From positions 496,001 to 560,000 of the forward strand of contig OZ253937.1 of the NCBI GenBank assembly GCA_965267185.1: a stretch of DNA of 64,000 nt, read 5' to 3'. The position numbers were made by a program, and so were the translations under genes. The stretch is from G965267185 sp965267185. GTDB taxonomy: Bacteria > Pseudomonadota > Alphaproteobacteria > UBA6615. Every line of letters starts with the position of its first letter. Within the stretch, counting starts at the first letter, position 1. Shown in pieces: positions 24,399 through 31,655 of the stretch. The notes under the pieces were generated by a model. The model was not told the DNA's origin and searched no databases. It saw only the letters and a program-made list of their open reading frames with translations.

Positions 24399-26089
24399 CG
24401 CGTCTCGTCGGGAAAGTACTTGAAGACGCAGTCCATCGGGTTAGGTGCCGCCTGGCCGAGGCCGCAGATCGACGCGTCGCGCATGGTTTGCGACAGTTCG
24501 GTCAGTAAGCCTTCGTCCCACGTTTCGGCCTGCATCAGCTTCACCGCCTTCTCGGTACCGACGCGGCATGGCGTGCACTGGCCGCAGCTCTCATCCTCGA
24601 AGAATCGCATCAGGTTAAGCGCGGCGTCGCGAACGCTGTCCTGATCCGACAGGATGACGACGGCCGCCGAGCCAATGAAGCAGCCATGTTCTTCCAGGGT
24701 GCCGAAGTCGAGCGGGATATCGGCCATCGCGGCAGGCAGGATGCCGCCCGAGGCGCCACCGGGCAGGTAGGCCTTAAAGGTATGGCCGTCTTCCATCCCG
24801 CCGGCGAACTCATCGATCAGTTCGCGTACGGTGACGCCGGCGGGCGCGATCTTGACGCCCGGCTCCTTAACGCGGCCGGAAACCGAGAAGGCGCGCAGGC
24901 CGCTGCGGTCTCGGCGGCCGTTGCCGCGATACCAGTTCGCGCCTTTGTCGAGGATCTCGCGGATCCAATAGAGGGTCTCCACGTTGTGCACCAAGGTCGG
25001 CTGGCCGAATAGTCCAACTTGCGCGACGTAGGGCGGGCGATGACGGGGCAGGCCACGCTTGCCCTCGATCGATTCGATCATCGCGCTTTCTTCGCCGCAG
25101 ATGTACGCGCCCGCGCCGCGGCGCAGCACGATCTGGTGGGGCTGGATCAGACCGGCGGCTTCCAGCGCGGCAATCTCGGTGCGCAATATTTTATGCGCGG
25201 TGGGGTATTCGTCGCGCAGGTAGATATAGATGGTGTCGGCGCCGACGGCCCACGCCGCGATCAGCGCGCCCTCGAGCACCTTATGGGGCGCTGTCTCCAG
25301 AAAATGGCGGTCTTTGAACGTGCCAGGCTCGCCTTCGTCGGCATTGACCGCGAGGAGGCGCGGCCCCGGTTCGCTGCGGACGAACGACCATTTGCGCGCT
25401 GCTGGGAACCCCGCGCCGCCCATGCCGCGCAGTCCGGCGTCCATGATCTCTTTCTCGGTATCGGGTGCATTGCGCGTGCCGTCGACGCATTGCTCGTAGA
25501 TTGCGTAGCCGCCGTCTGACCGGGTGGCGGCGAGGTCCGGGTAGTCTGGAACGAGGGGTTCGGTATCACCGGCGGCAGCGGAGTTGGTAATCGTGTCGGC
25601 GGTCGCCCGGTCGATATGGCGGTGGCCGACTTCGGCGACCGGCGCGCAGTCGCATCGTCCCATGCAGGGCGCGCGAACAAGGCGCACACCAGGCGGTGGT
25701 TGGCTAGCCAGCACTTGGCGCAGCTCCTCGCCGCCGGCCAGCGCGCATGGCAGGCTGTCGCAAACCCGTACCGTGATTTCGGGTGGGGCGGTATTGTCGT
25801 CACCAACCGTCACATCGAAATGCGCATAGAAGGTGGCGACTTCGAAAACCTCTGCAAGCGCTAGACCCATCAGCTCGGCGAGTGCGGCCAGGTGGGTGCC
25901 GGACAGGCACCCATACCGATCTTGGATGACATGCAGATACTCGATGAGTTCGCTGCGTTGCAGCGGGTCGGTTGCGAGCAAGGCGCGAATTTCCTCGACC
26001 GCGTCGGGCTGCGCCTGCCGGCCTTTGGGAAAAGGAACCGCGCGGCGGCGGCCGCTGCCGGGATGGTGGAACTTGCGAACCTCAGCCAT
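24395..26089 (-). CDS. fdhB: formate dehydrogenase beta subunit, NuoE-NuoF fusion
   Basis: A 564-residue subunit that takes electrons from FdhA and reduces NAD at an FMN site. Residues 1-150 are a NuoE (24 kDa) thioredoxin-like domain with 2Fe-2S Cys 110, 115, 142 and 146. The rest is NuoF (51 kDa): the NADH-site loop GLRGMGGAGFPAARKW, then the FMN region RGAGAYICGEESAMIESIEG, then 4Fe-4S Cys 502, 505, 508 and 542 (CGQCTPC and SICGLG). The fused form, paired with a separate FdhA, matches the tungsten-containing enzyme of Methylobacterium extorquens from memory. It overlaps the DUF3553 gene by 8 bp. Confidence 0.92.
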   Translation of the reverse strand: MAEVRKFHHPGSGRRRAVPFPKGRQAQPDAVEEIRALLATDPLQRSELIEYLHVIQDRYGCLSGTHLAALAELMGLALAEVFEVATFYAHFDVTVGDDNTAPPEITVRVCDSLPCALAGGEELRQVLASQPPPGVRLVRAPCMGRCDCAPVAEVGHRHIDRATADTITNSAAAGDTEPLVPDYPDLAATRSDGGYAIYEQCVDGTRNAPDTEKEIMDAGLRGMGGAGFPAARKWSFVRSEPGPRLLAVNADEGEPGTFKDRHFLETAPHKVLEGALIAAWAVGADTIYIYLRDEYPTAHKILRTEIAALEAAGLIQPHQIVLRRGAGAYICGEESAMIESIEGKRGLPRHRPPYVAQVGLFGQPTLVHNVETLYWIREILDKGANWYRGNGRRDRSGLRAFSVSGRVKEPGVKIAPAGVTVRELIDEFAGGMEDGHTFKAYLPGGASGGILPAAMADIPLDFGTLEEHGCFIGSAAVVILSDQDSVRDAALNLMRFFEDESCGQCTPCRVGTEKAVKLMQAETWDEGLLTELSQTMRDASICGLGQAAPNPMDCVFKYFPDETR

Positions 26090-26276
26090 GACCTTCGCCG
26101 TAGTTGTCGTCTGCCATCAGTTCCAGTGTCACCACGCCGATATCGATGGTTTGCTTGCCGGCATGCTCGAAATTCACCGTCACGCGGTTGCCGATGGCGG
26201 ATTGCACCATGCCGATACCCCAATCGGGCTGACCGGGATGGCGGACAATGACACCGGGGGCAAAACTTTGCGACAT
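26082..26276 (-). CDS. DUF3553-type small protein
   Basis: A 64-residue protein with the pattern PGVIVRHPGQPDWGIGMVQS and VTVNFEHAGKQTIDI, typical of the DUF3553 family, probably a small beta-barrel. Function is unknown. It overlaps the start of fdhB by 8 bp, so it is translationally coupled and may be expressed with the beta subunit. Confidence 0.78.
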   Translation of the reverse strand: MSQSFAPGVIVRHPGQPDWGIGMVQSAIGNRVTVNFEHAGKQTIDIGVVTLELMADDNYGEGHG

Positions 26277-26321
26277 GGCAGCGTGCGGTAACAGGGAAGT
26301 AAGTATTTATCGCCGAATCGC

Positions 26322-26350
26322 ATTAGATTGGTCCGTGTCCCTTTGGTCAA
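26322..26350 (-). promoter_or_regulatory. candidate sigma-70-type promoter for the DUF3553-fdhB pair
   Basis: On the minus strand TTGACC (26345-26350) and TCTAAT (26322-26327) are separated by exactly 17 bp. It is 46 bp upstream of the DUF3553 start codon. No experimental support. Confidence 0.5.
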
Positions 26351-26390
26351 CCAGAGGGGCGAAGGCGTCTGAACGATCTGGGGTGGGGGC

Positions 26391-27041
26391 ATGAGCCCGA
26401 CAATCGAATTGCGCGTTGCCGAGTTGCTGGCATCGCGGCTCTGTCATGACATGGTGAGCCCGGTCGGCGCGGTGAAAACCGGTGTCGAGTTGTTCACCGA
26501 GTTCGGCGACGACCCCGATGGTGAAACTATGGGGCTGATAAGCCAAAGTGCGCTGCAGGCATCGAACAAATTACAATTCTTTCGTCTCGCCTACGGTTCG
26601 GCGGGAACGTCCGCTTCCGGTATTAGCGTGGCCGACGCGATGGGGCTGATTGAATCGGTGTGTGGCAACCAGCGGACGACGGTCGAGCGCGATGCGCTCG
26701 ACACGCAACCGCCTAAGGGTGCGATCAAAATCATGCTTAATGCGGCAATGCTGGCCAGCGACTGCTTGCCGCGCGGCGGCAAGCTAAAAATCGGTTCGAG
26801 CAAGGAGGGCGGCGACGGCTACACCGTCCGCGTCGCCGCTATCGGAGAACGCGCCGGTCTCGACGACGAGTTGTCGGCCGCGCTGTCGGGCGAGGTTCCG
26901 TCCGAGGATCTTACACCGCGCTCGGCCCACGCGTTCTACACATCGGTCTTGGCCCGTGGCCTCGACGGCGGGTTGGCGGTCGAAACCGCCCAGCCCGACG
27001 AGATCGTGTTTCGGTTCGACCTGCCGAACACGGCCGCGTAA
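26391..27041 (+). CDS. chpT: histidine phosphotransferase ChpT
   Basis: A 216-residue protein. The phosphorylated helix reads LASRLCHDMVSPVGAVKTG with His 19, and the remainder forms a degenerate kinase-like domain without ATP-binding boxes, as in Caulobacter ChpT. ChpT passes phosphate from the CckA hybrid kinase to CtrA and CpdR. Its neighbour is ctrA, convergent, with a shared terminator between them. CckA and CpdR are not in this window. Confidence 0.88.
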   Translation: MSPTIELRVAELLASRLCHDMVSPVGAVKTGVELFTEFGDDPDGETMGLISQSALQASNKLQFFRLAYGSAGTSASGISVADAMGLIESVCGNQRTTVERDALDTQPPKGAIKIMLNAAMLASDCLPRGGKLKIGSSKEGGDGYTVRVAAIGERAGLDDELSAALSGEVPSEDLTPRSAHAFYTSVLARGLDGGLAVETAQPDEIVFRFDLPNTAA

Positions 27042-27072
27042 AAAAAGCCGGCGTCGGGCGCCGGCTTTTTCT
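27042..27072. terminator. bidirectional terminator between chpT and ctrA
   Basis: AAAAAGCCGGCG and CGCCGGCTTTTT form a perfect stem with a 5-nt loop, and the A and T runs serve both strands. It sits between the convergent stop codons of chpT and ctrA. Confidence 0.85.
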
Positions 27073-27090
27073 GTTCGATAGCTGGGTTGG

Positions 27091-27804
27091 TTAGGCGGCT
27101 TGCGCCGAATTTTGATCGGTCGGGTCGGCGACCGGGTTGCGCAATACATAGCCGCGTCCCCAAACGGTCTCGATGTAGACCTCGCCGTCGGAAGCCTGCG
27201 ACAGCTTCTTGCGTAGCTTGCAGACGAAGACGTCGATGATTTTCAGCTCGGGCTCGTCCATGCCGCCATAGAGATGGTTGAGGAACATCTCTTTGGTGAG
27301 CGTCGTTCCCTTGCGCAGCGAGAGCAATTCGAGAATGCCGTATTCCTTGCCGGTCAGGTGAACCGGCTTGCCGTCGACTTCCACCGTGCGGGCGTCGAGG
27401 TTGACTTCGAGCTTACCGGTTTTGATGACGGAGTCGGCATGGCCCTTGGAGCGGCGTACGATCGCCTGCACCCGGGCGATTAGCTCGCGCTTATCGAACG
27501 GCTTGGTCAGGTAGTCGTCGGCGCCGACGCCCAAACCCTTAATCTTGTTATCGGGTTCGTTAAGGCCGGACAGGATTAGAATGGGGGTCTCGACGCGCGC
27601 TTCGCGTAACCGGCGGACTACTTCGTAGCCGTCGATATCGGGCAGCATGAGGTCGAGGACCATGATGTCGTAGTCGTAAAGCTTGCCAATTTCCAGGCCG
27701 TCTTCGCCCAGGTCGGTCGTATCGCAGATGTAGCCTTCGGATTTAAGCATCAATTGAATGCTTTGCGCCGTTGCTGAATCGTCTTCGATAAGCAGGATGC
27801 GCAT
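27091..27804 (-). CDS. ctrA: cell-cycle response regulator CtrA
   Basis: A 237-residue OmpR-type regulator. The receiver has the acidic pair IEDD at 7-9 and phosphorylatable Asp 51 in MVLDLMLPDIDGY. The DNA-binding winged helix follows (LTGKEYGILELLSLRKG ... FVCKLRKKL ... VWGRGYVL). CtrA controls flagellar, division and other genes at TTAA-N7-TTAA sites in Caulobacter. The protein ends in hydrophobic AA (SAQAA), the form recognised by ClpXP. The gene is divergent from fliI. Confidence 0.95.
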   Translation of the reverse strand: MRILLIEDDSATAQSIQLMLKSEGYICDTTDLGEDGLEIGKLYDYDIMVLDLMLPDIDGYEVVRRLREARVETPILILSGLNEPDNKIKGLGVGADDYLTKPFDKRELIARVQAIVRRSKGHADSVIKTGKLEVNLDARTVEVDGKPVHLTGKEYGILELLSLRKGTTLTKEMFLNHLYGGMDEPELKIIDVFVCKLRKKLSQASDGEVYIETVWGRGYVLRNPVADPTDQNSAQAA

Positions 27805-27867
27805 ACTATTACTCCGATTGTTATTAGTGACCCCGAATGTCTCGCCGGGAGGTCTTGGTAATCATCC

Positions 27868-27898
27868 TTAACAAGATAGCCCCGAGTTGGTTAACAAA
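27868..27898 (-). promoter_or_regulatory. TTGTTAA repeats upstream of ctrA, candidate autoregulatory half-sites
   Basis: Two TTGTTAAC/G-type half-sites on the minus strand (TTAACAAG at 27868 and TTAACAAA at 27891 on plus) are spaced 23 bp apart. They match the TTAAC half of CtrA boxes but no full N7 partner is present. Weak evidence. Confidence 0.3.
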
Positions 27899-28051
27899 TT
27901 CTTTCTCTAAATTCACTTTTGTTGCCGCAAGCGAGTTTCTCTTTACCTAGTCTTAAATACGCAAACTCTAGAATGTCCATGACTTCAGGGTGTTAGCACA
28001 AGCCGCGGTACTGCTGCGGCGGCTCAAATTGCGGGTCTAAATTAAGTTTTG

Positions 28052-29506
28052 ATGGTTAATATTTCGAACGTCCGGGCCAATCTCGACCGTATTCCGGAGC
28101 ATTTTTTCTATGGTCGGGTCACGGCCGTGCAGGGATTGATGGTCGAAGTGGGCGGCGTGCAACGCGCTGTCTCGGTCGGTGGGCGTTGTCACTTGAAGGC
28201 CCGCGACGGCAAGGACGTGGTTTGCGAAATCATCGGATTCCGTAACGACCGGGCGCTGGTCATGCCGTTCGGGTCGCTCGATGGGGTCGGCATCGGCTCC
28301 AAGGCCGAACTCGCCGACGCCGCGCCGGTGATCTATCCCGATGCCGGCTGGCTCGGGCGGGTCGTCAACGCGATGGGCGAGCCGATCGATGGCGGGCCGC
28401 CGCTGCCAATTGGGCTGGCGCCGTATCTGCTGCGCGGCAGTCCGCCGCCGGCGCATCAGCGCCGCCGGGTCGGCGGTAAGCTCGATTTGGGTGTGCGGGC
28501 TCTCAACACCCTGCTGACCTGCTGCCAAGGCCAGCGGATGGGCATCTTTGCGGGCTCGGGTGTCGGCAAGTCCATCTTGCTGTCGATGCTGTCGCGCTAC
28601 ACCGCCTCCGACGTCAACGTGATCGGGCTGATCGGCGAGCGCGGCCGCGAAGTTCAGGAATTCATCGAAAACAATCTGGGCGAGGAGGGGCTGCGCCGTA
28701 GCGTTATTGTCGTGGCGACCTCCGATGAACCGCCGCTCATGCGCCGGCAGGCGGCCTATATGACGTTGGCGCTCTCCGAGTATTTCCGCGATGGCGGCCA
28801 TGAAGTGTTGTGCCTGATGGATAGTGTGACGCGGTTTGCCCAGGCGCAACGCGAGATCGGGTTGAGCGCGGGCGAACCGCCGGCCTCCAAGGGCTATACC
28901 CCAACGGTGTTTGCCGAACTGCCCAAACTGCTCGAACGCGCCGGCCCGGGCATCGAGGGAACCGGCAATATCACCGGGCTATTTACCGTTCTGGTGGAAG
29001 GCGACGATCACAACGAGCCGGTGGCTGACGCGGTGCGCGCCACGCTCGACGGCCATATCGTGCTCGAACGCGCGATCGCAGAGCGCGGCCGTTACCCGGC
29101 CGTGAATATCCTCAAATCGATTTCGCGGACCATGCCCGATTGCAATAGCCCGCACGAGAATGAGCTGGTCTCGCGGGTCCGGTCGCTGTTGGCGCGCTAC
29201 GAAGACATGGCCGAGATGATCCGGCTCGGCGCGTACCGCGAGGGAACCGATCCTGGGGTCGACGAAGCGGTGCACTACTATCCGGCGCTCGAGGCGTTCC
29301 TGAGCCAGCCGATCGACGAGCGGTCGTCGCTCGCGGAGGGTTATCAGGCGTTGGCTGAAATTATCGACGCGAACGAGGGCGAGGATGCGCCGCCGGAGGC
29401 CGCCGGTGAGGTTCTCGCCGGTGATGTTTTGACGCCGGTGGTGGCGGCACCGCTCCCGACAACGGCGGCAGCCCCGGACACAACGGCGGATAATGACGGG
29501 TCATAG
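28052..29506 (+). CDS. fliI: flagellar export ATPase FliI
   Basis: A 484-residue cytoplasmic ATPase that energises flagellar type III export. The Walker A loop GIFAGSGVGKSILL is near residue 166, followed by LIGERGREVQEFIE and VLCLMDSVTRFAQAQREIG, both typical of the F1-beta/FliI fold. ATG 28052 (MVNIS) is used; a TTG directly before it is also possible. It overlaps no neighbour and is 2 bp from fliJ. Confidence 0.95.
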   Translation: MVNISNVRANLDRIPEHFFYGRVTAVQGLMVEVGGVQRAVSVGGRCHLKARDGKDVVCEIIGFRNDRALVMPFGSLDGVGIGSKAELADAAPVIYPDAGWLGRVVNAMGEPIDGGPPLPIGLAPYLLRGSPPPAHQRRRVGGKLDLGVRALNTLLTCCQGQRMGIFAGSGVGKSILLSMLSRYTASDVNVIGLIGERGREVQEFIENNLGEEGLRRSVIVVATSDEPPLMRRQAAYMTLALSEYFRDGGHEVLCLMDSVTRFAQAQREIGLSAGEPPASKGYTPTVFAELPKLLERAGPGIEGTGNITGLFTVLVEGDDHNEPVADAVRATLDGHIVLERAIAERGRYPAVNILKSISRTMPDCNSPHENELVSRVRSLLARYEDMAEMIRLGAYREGTDPGVDEAVHYYPALEAFLSQPIDERSSLAEGYQALAEIIDANEGEDAPPEAAGEVLAGDVLTPVVAAPLPTTAAAPDTTADNDGS

Positions 29507-29508
29507 CC

Positions 29509-29940
29509 GTGAAATCTCTTCTCACGCTTATCCGCCTCAAACAGCAGCACCTCGACGAAAAACGCCTTGCCTTAACCCGGTTGGAAGAGGAGATGGCGAC
29601 AGTCAAATCAATGATCGACAACATCGACATCGAAATGGCCTGCGAATCCGAGGCCGCGCGGGGCGATGCGGACAAGGCCTTCGGGTATGGCAGCTATCTG
29701 GCCGGCGCGCGGGCGCGGCGCGCTGGGCTTGAAGAGCGGACGGAGCAAGTCCGCGAATTGATGGTGGCTGCCAGCGACGAGGTCGCGGAGGCGTTTCGCG
29801 AGATGAAGCGGTTCGAGCTGGCACAGACACTCGCAGAACAGCGCGCCGCCGAAGAGGTTGCGCGGCAGGAGCAGGCGACCTTGGACGATGTGGCTCTGAC
29901 GGGATACCGGCGGGCGAAGGCGTCGGACCTGCGCGACTGA
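29509..29940 (+). CDS. fliJ: flagellar export chaperone FliJ
   Basis: A 143-residue coiled-coil protein, with almost continuous heptad-rich helix and few hydrophobic core residues. It starts at GTG 2 bp after fliI. FliJ couples the ATPase to the FlhA export gate. The assignment rests on position, size and helical pattern; sequence identity in FliJ is always low. Confidence 0.8.
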   Translation: MKSLLTLIRLKQQHLDEKRLALTRLEEEMATVKSMIDNIDIEMACESEAARGDADKAFGYGSYLAGARARRAGLEERTEQVRELMVAASDEVAEAFREMKRFELAQTLAEQRAAEEVARQEQATLDDVALTGYRRAKASDLRD

Positions 29941-29952
29941 TTTGAGCAGATC

Positions 29953-31608
29953 TTAGGCGTATACGCCGACGGCGTGATCGGAGAGCTGCTCGACCGGGTC
30001 CACCGCGAAGTGCGACTGCACTTGGAAGTTTATCTGTCCCTGTACGTTGAATTCCTCGTTGGCCTTGGCAAAGAGTTCGGCAATTTCCTCCTGCATTTCC
30101 GGTGGGAAGGCTCGCTGGGTTCGCACCATCAAGTCGAAGCGCCCTTTACGCACCAATCCGTCGAGTTGAATATTGCCGAGATGGCTGAGCGACGCTTCGA
30201 TGATGAAGCGTGTACCGGCGGCCTCGCCGGCGGACTGTCCGCCGCCATCGCGTTCGCGCAGATACAGGCGAAGCTGATGCAGCGCGCCATCGTGTAACAG
30301 CGGTAGCATGGCGACGCGCCATTCGCTGTTGGCCGCTTCGCCGGCAGCGCGCACGATTTGACTGAAATCGTCGCCGAGTTGGTTGAGGAGCGTTTGCCGG
30401 TTTGTGCTTTCCAGAAGACGCATCACGTCGGCGCCCAGCCAGTCCGGCATCTGACCGCGGGTCAGCACCGCGAGGAAGAGCGCGATCCCGGCTGTGAGGG
30501 TGATGCCGGTATTGGGGATCGCTGTTGCCGTGAATTGTGCGGCGGTCTGGGGGTTGGTAGTGTTGACCGCGTCGATGACGTCTTTCAACGCTGGCCAGTT
30601 GCCGGAGAAGCTCAGCAGGGACCGTAACGGCGTCGCGCCGGGATTGGTCGGCAGCACCGTGCCCGGCTCGGCAAGAATTCGTAAGGTCACGTAGCGGTCG
30701 GCGATGGCGCCGCCCGCTGTCGGCACGACAATTCGTCCTGAAGCGGTCTCGATTACAGTGGGGCCGCCGGCCTGTGAGGAGATAATCCGGCCGGTTACCA
30801 CCGCGTCGTCGCCGGCCATCGCCGTGGCCGGTGCGTTCGTGTGGATCGCAACGACCTTCGCGTGAAAACCACCGGCGGCCAGTCTGGCCCCCGATCCCGC
30901 CGAAGCTGCCGCGGCACCGCCGGCGGATGGGTCGAACCGCCCGGATATGGTCTCGCCGGCGGCGAACGCAGCCGGCGACGTGGCTTTACCGCCAGCGGCG
31001 GTGGCGCCGGTTTTCGAAGCCCCCAAAGTGACCAGGCGAAGTTCGAGCGGGTCGCCGGATTTTACGATTTGAAACTCGAGCGCGCTGCCTTTTGCCGCCT
31101 GATGGGGCAACTGAAGAGATAGTTGGCCGTATCTTGTATCGACGACCGTTCTGCCGTCGGCTAGCGAATTGACGACCACGCCGCGGAACAATTCGCCGTT
31201 CATCAGGGTCAGCAGGCCGGAGGGCGGTTGGGCCACGCGAATGATGGAAGAAGAGGGCAGAGCCGCCCCCCGCGCGTCGGATCCGACGACGATGAGCTCG
31301 ACCGGTATGCCGGGCTTGGCGATCTGCAACTGCAAAACGCTGCCGGGTGATGGAGAGTCGGGTAGCGGCAGTGCGAACTTGCCGTAAATGGTTTCAAGAA
31401 TTGTCTTGCCGTCGGCGGTCGGTCCGATAACGACAGCGCGGATGAGTTGGCCTTCGGTCAATGCCGACAGGCTCGGCGGGGGGTGGGGCAGCAGGATCGT
31501 GCCCGAGCCAGTGCCGCTGGCATTGCCATTGGCCGATGACGCCGAGGGGCCTGATGTTGCCGTGGGTAGCGACGTGACCGAGGACGTGGATGAAACCGGC
31601 TGGTTCAT
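29953..31608 (-). CDS. FliK-like protein (second hook-length control-type protein)
   Basis: A 551-residue protein that starts with a low-complexity Ser/Pro/Gly/Thr region and then has two similar repeats containing LxxGxxxRxVVxxxxxDGxTxxxTxYG (near 55-80 and 135-160). The C-terminus (HLGNIQLDGLVRKGRFDLMVRTQR ... MQEEIAELFAKANEEF) has the layout of a FliK C-terminal domain. A canonical FliK is at 42740-44386. It is the last gene of the fliF operon, 47 bp after flhA, and convergent with fliJ. Function is inference. Confidence 0.55.
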   Translation of the reverse strand: MNQPVSSTSSVTSLPTATSGPSASSANGNASGTGSGTILLPHPPPSLSALTEGQLIRAVVIGPTADGKTILETIYGKFALPLPDSPSPGSVLQLQIAKPGIPVELIVVGSDARGAALPSSSIIRVAQPPSGLLTLMNGELFRGVVVNSLADGRTVVDTRYGQLSLQLPHQAAKGSALEFQIVKSGDPLELRLVTLGASKTGATAAGGKATSPAAFAAGETISGRFDPSAGGAAAASAGSGARLAAGGFHAKVVAIHTNAPATAMAGDDAVVTGRIISSQAGGPTVIETASGRIVVPTAGGAIADRYVTLRILAEPGTVLPTNPGATPLRSLLSFSGNWPALKDVIDAVNTTNPQTAAQFTATAIPNTGITLTAGIALFLAVLTRGQMPDWLGADVMRLLESTNRQTLLNQLGDDFSQIVRAAGEAANSEWRVAMLPLLHDGALHQLRLYLRERDGGGQSAGEAAGTRFIIEASLSHLGNIQLDGLVRKGRFDLMVRTQRAFPPEMQEEIAELFAKANEEFNVQGQINFQVQSHFAVDPVEQLSDHAVGVYA

Positions 31609-31655
31609 ATCGCCACCTGTCTACGGTTGATTATCGCCACGGTCGGGTCCTCGTC

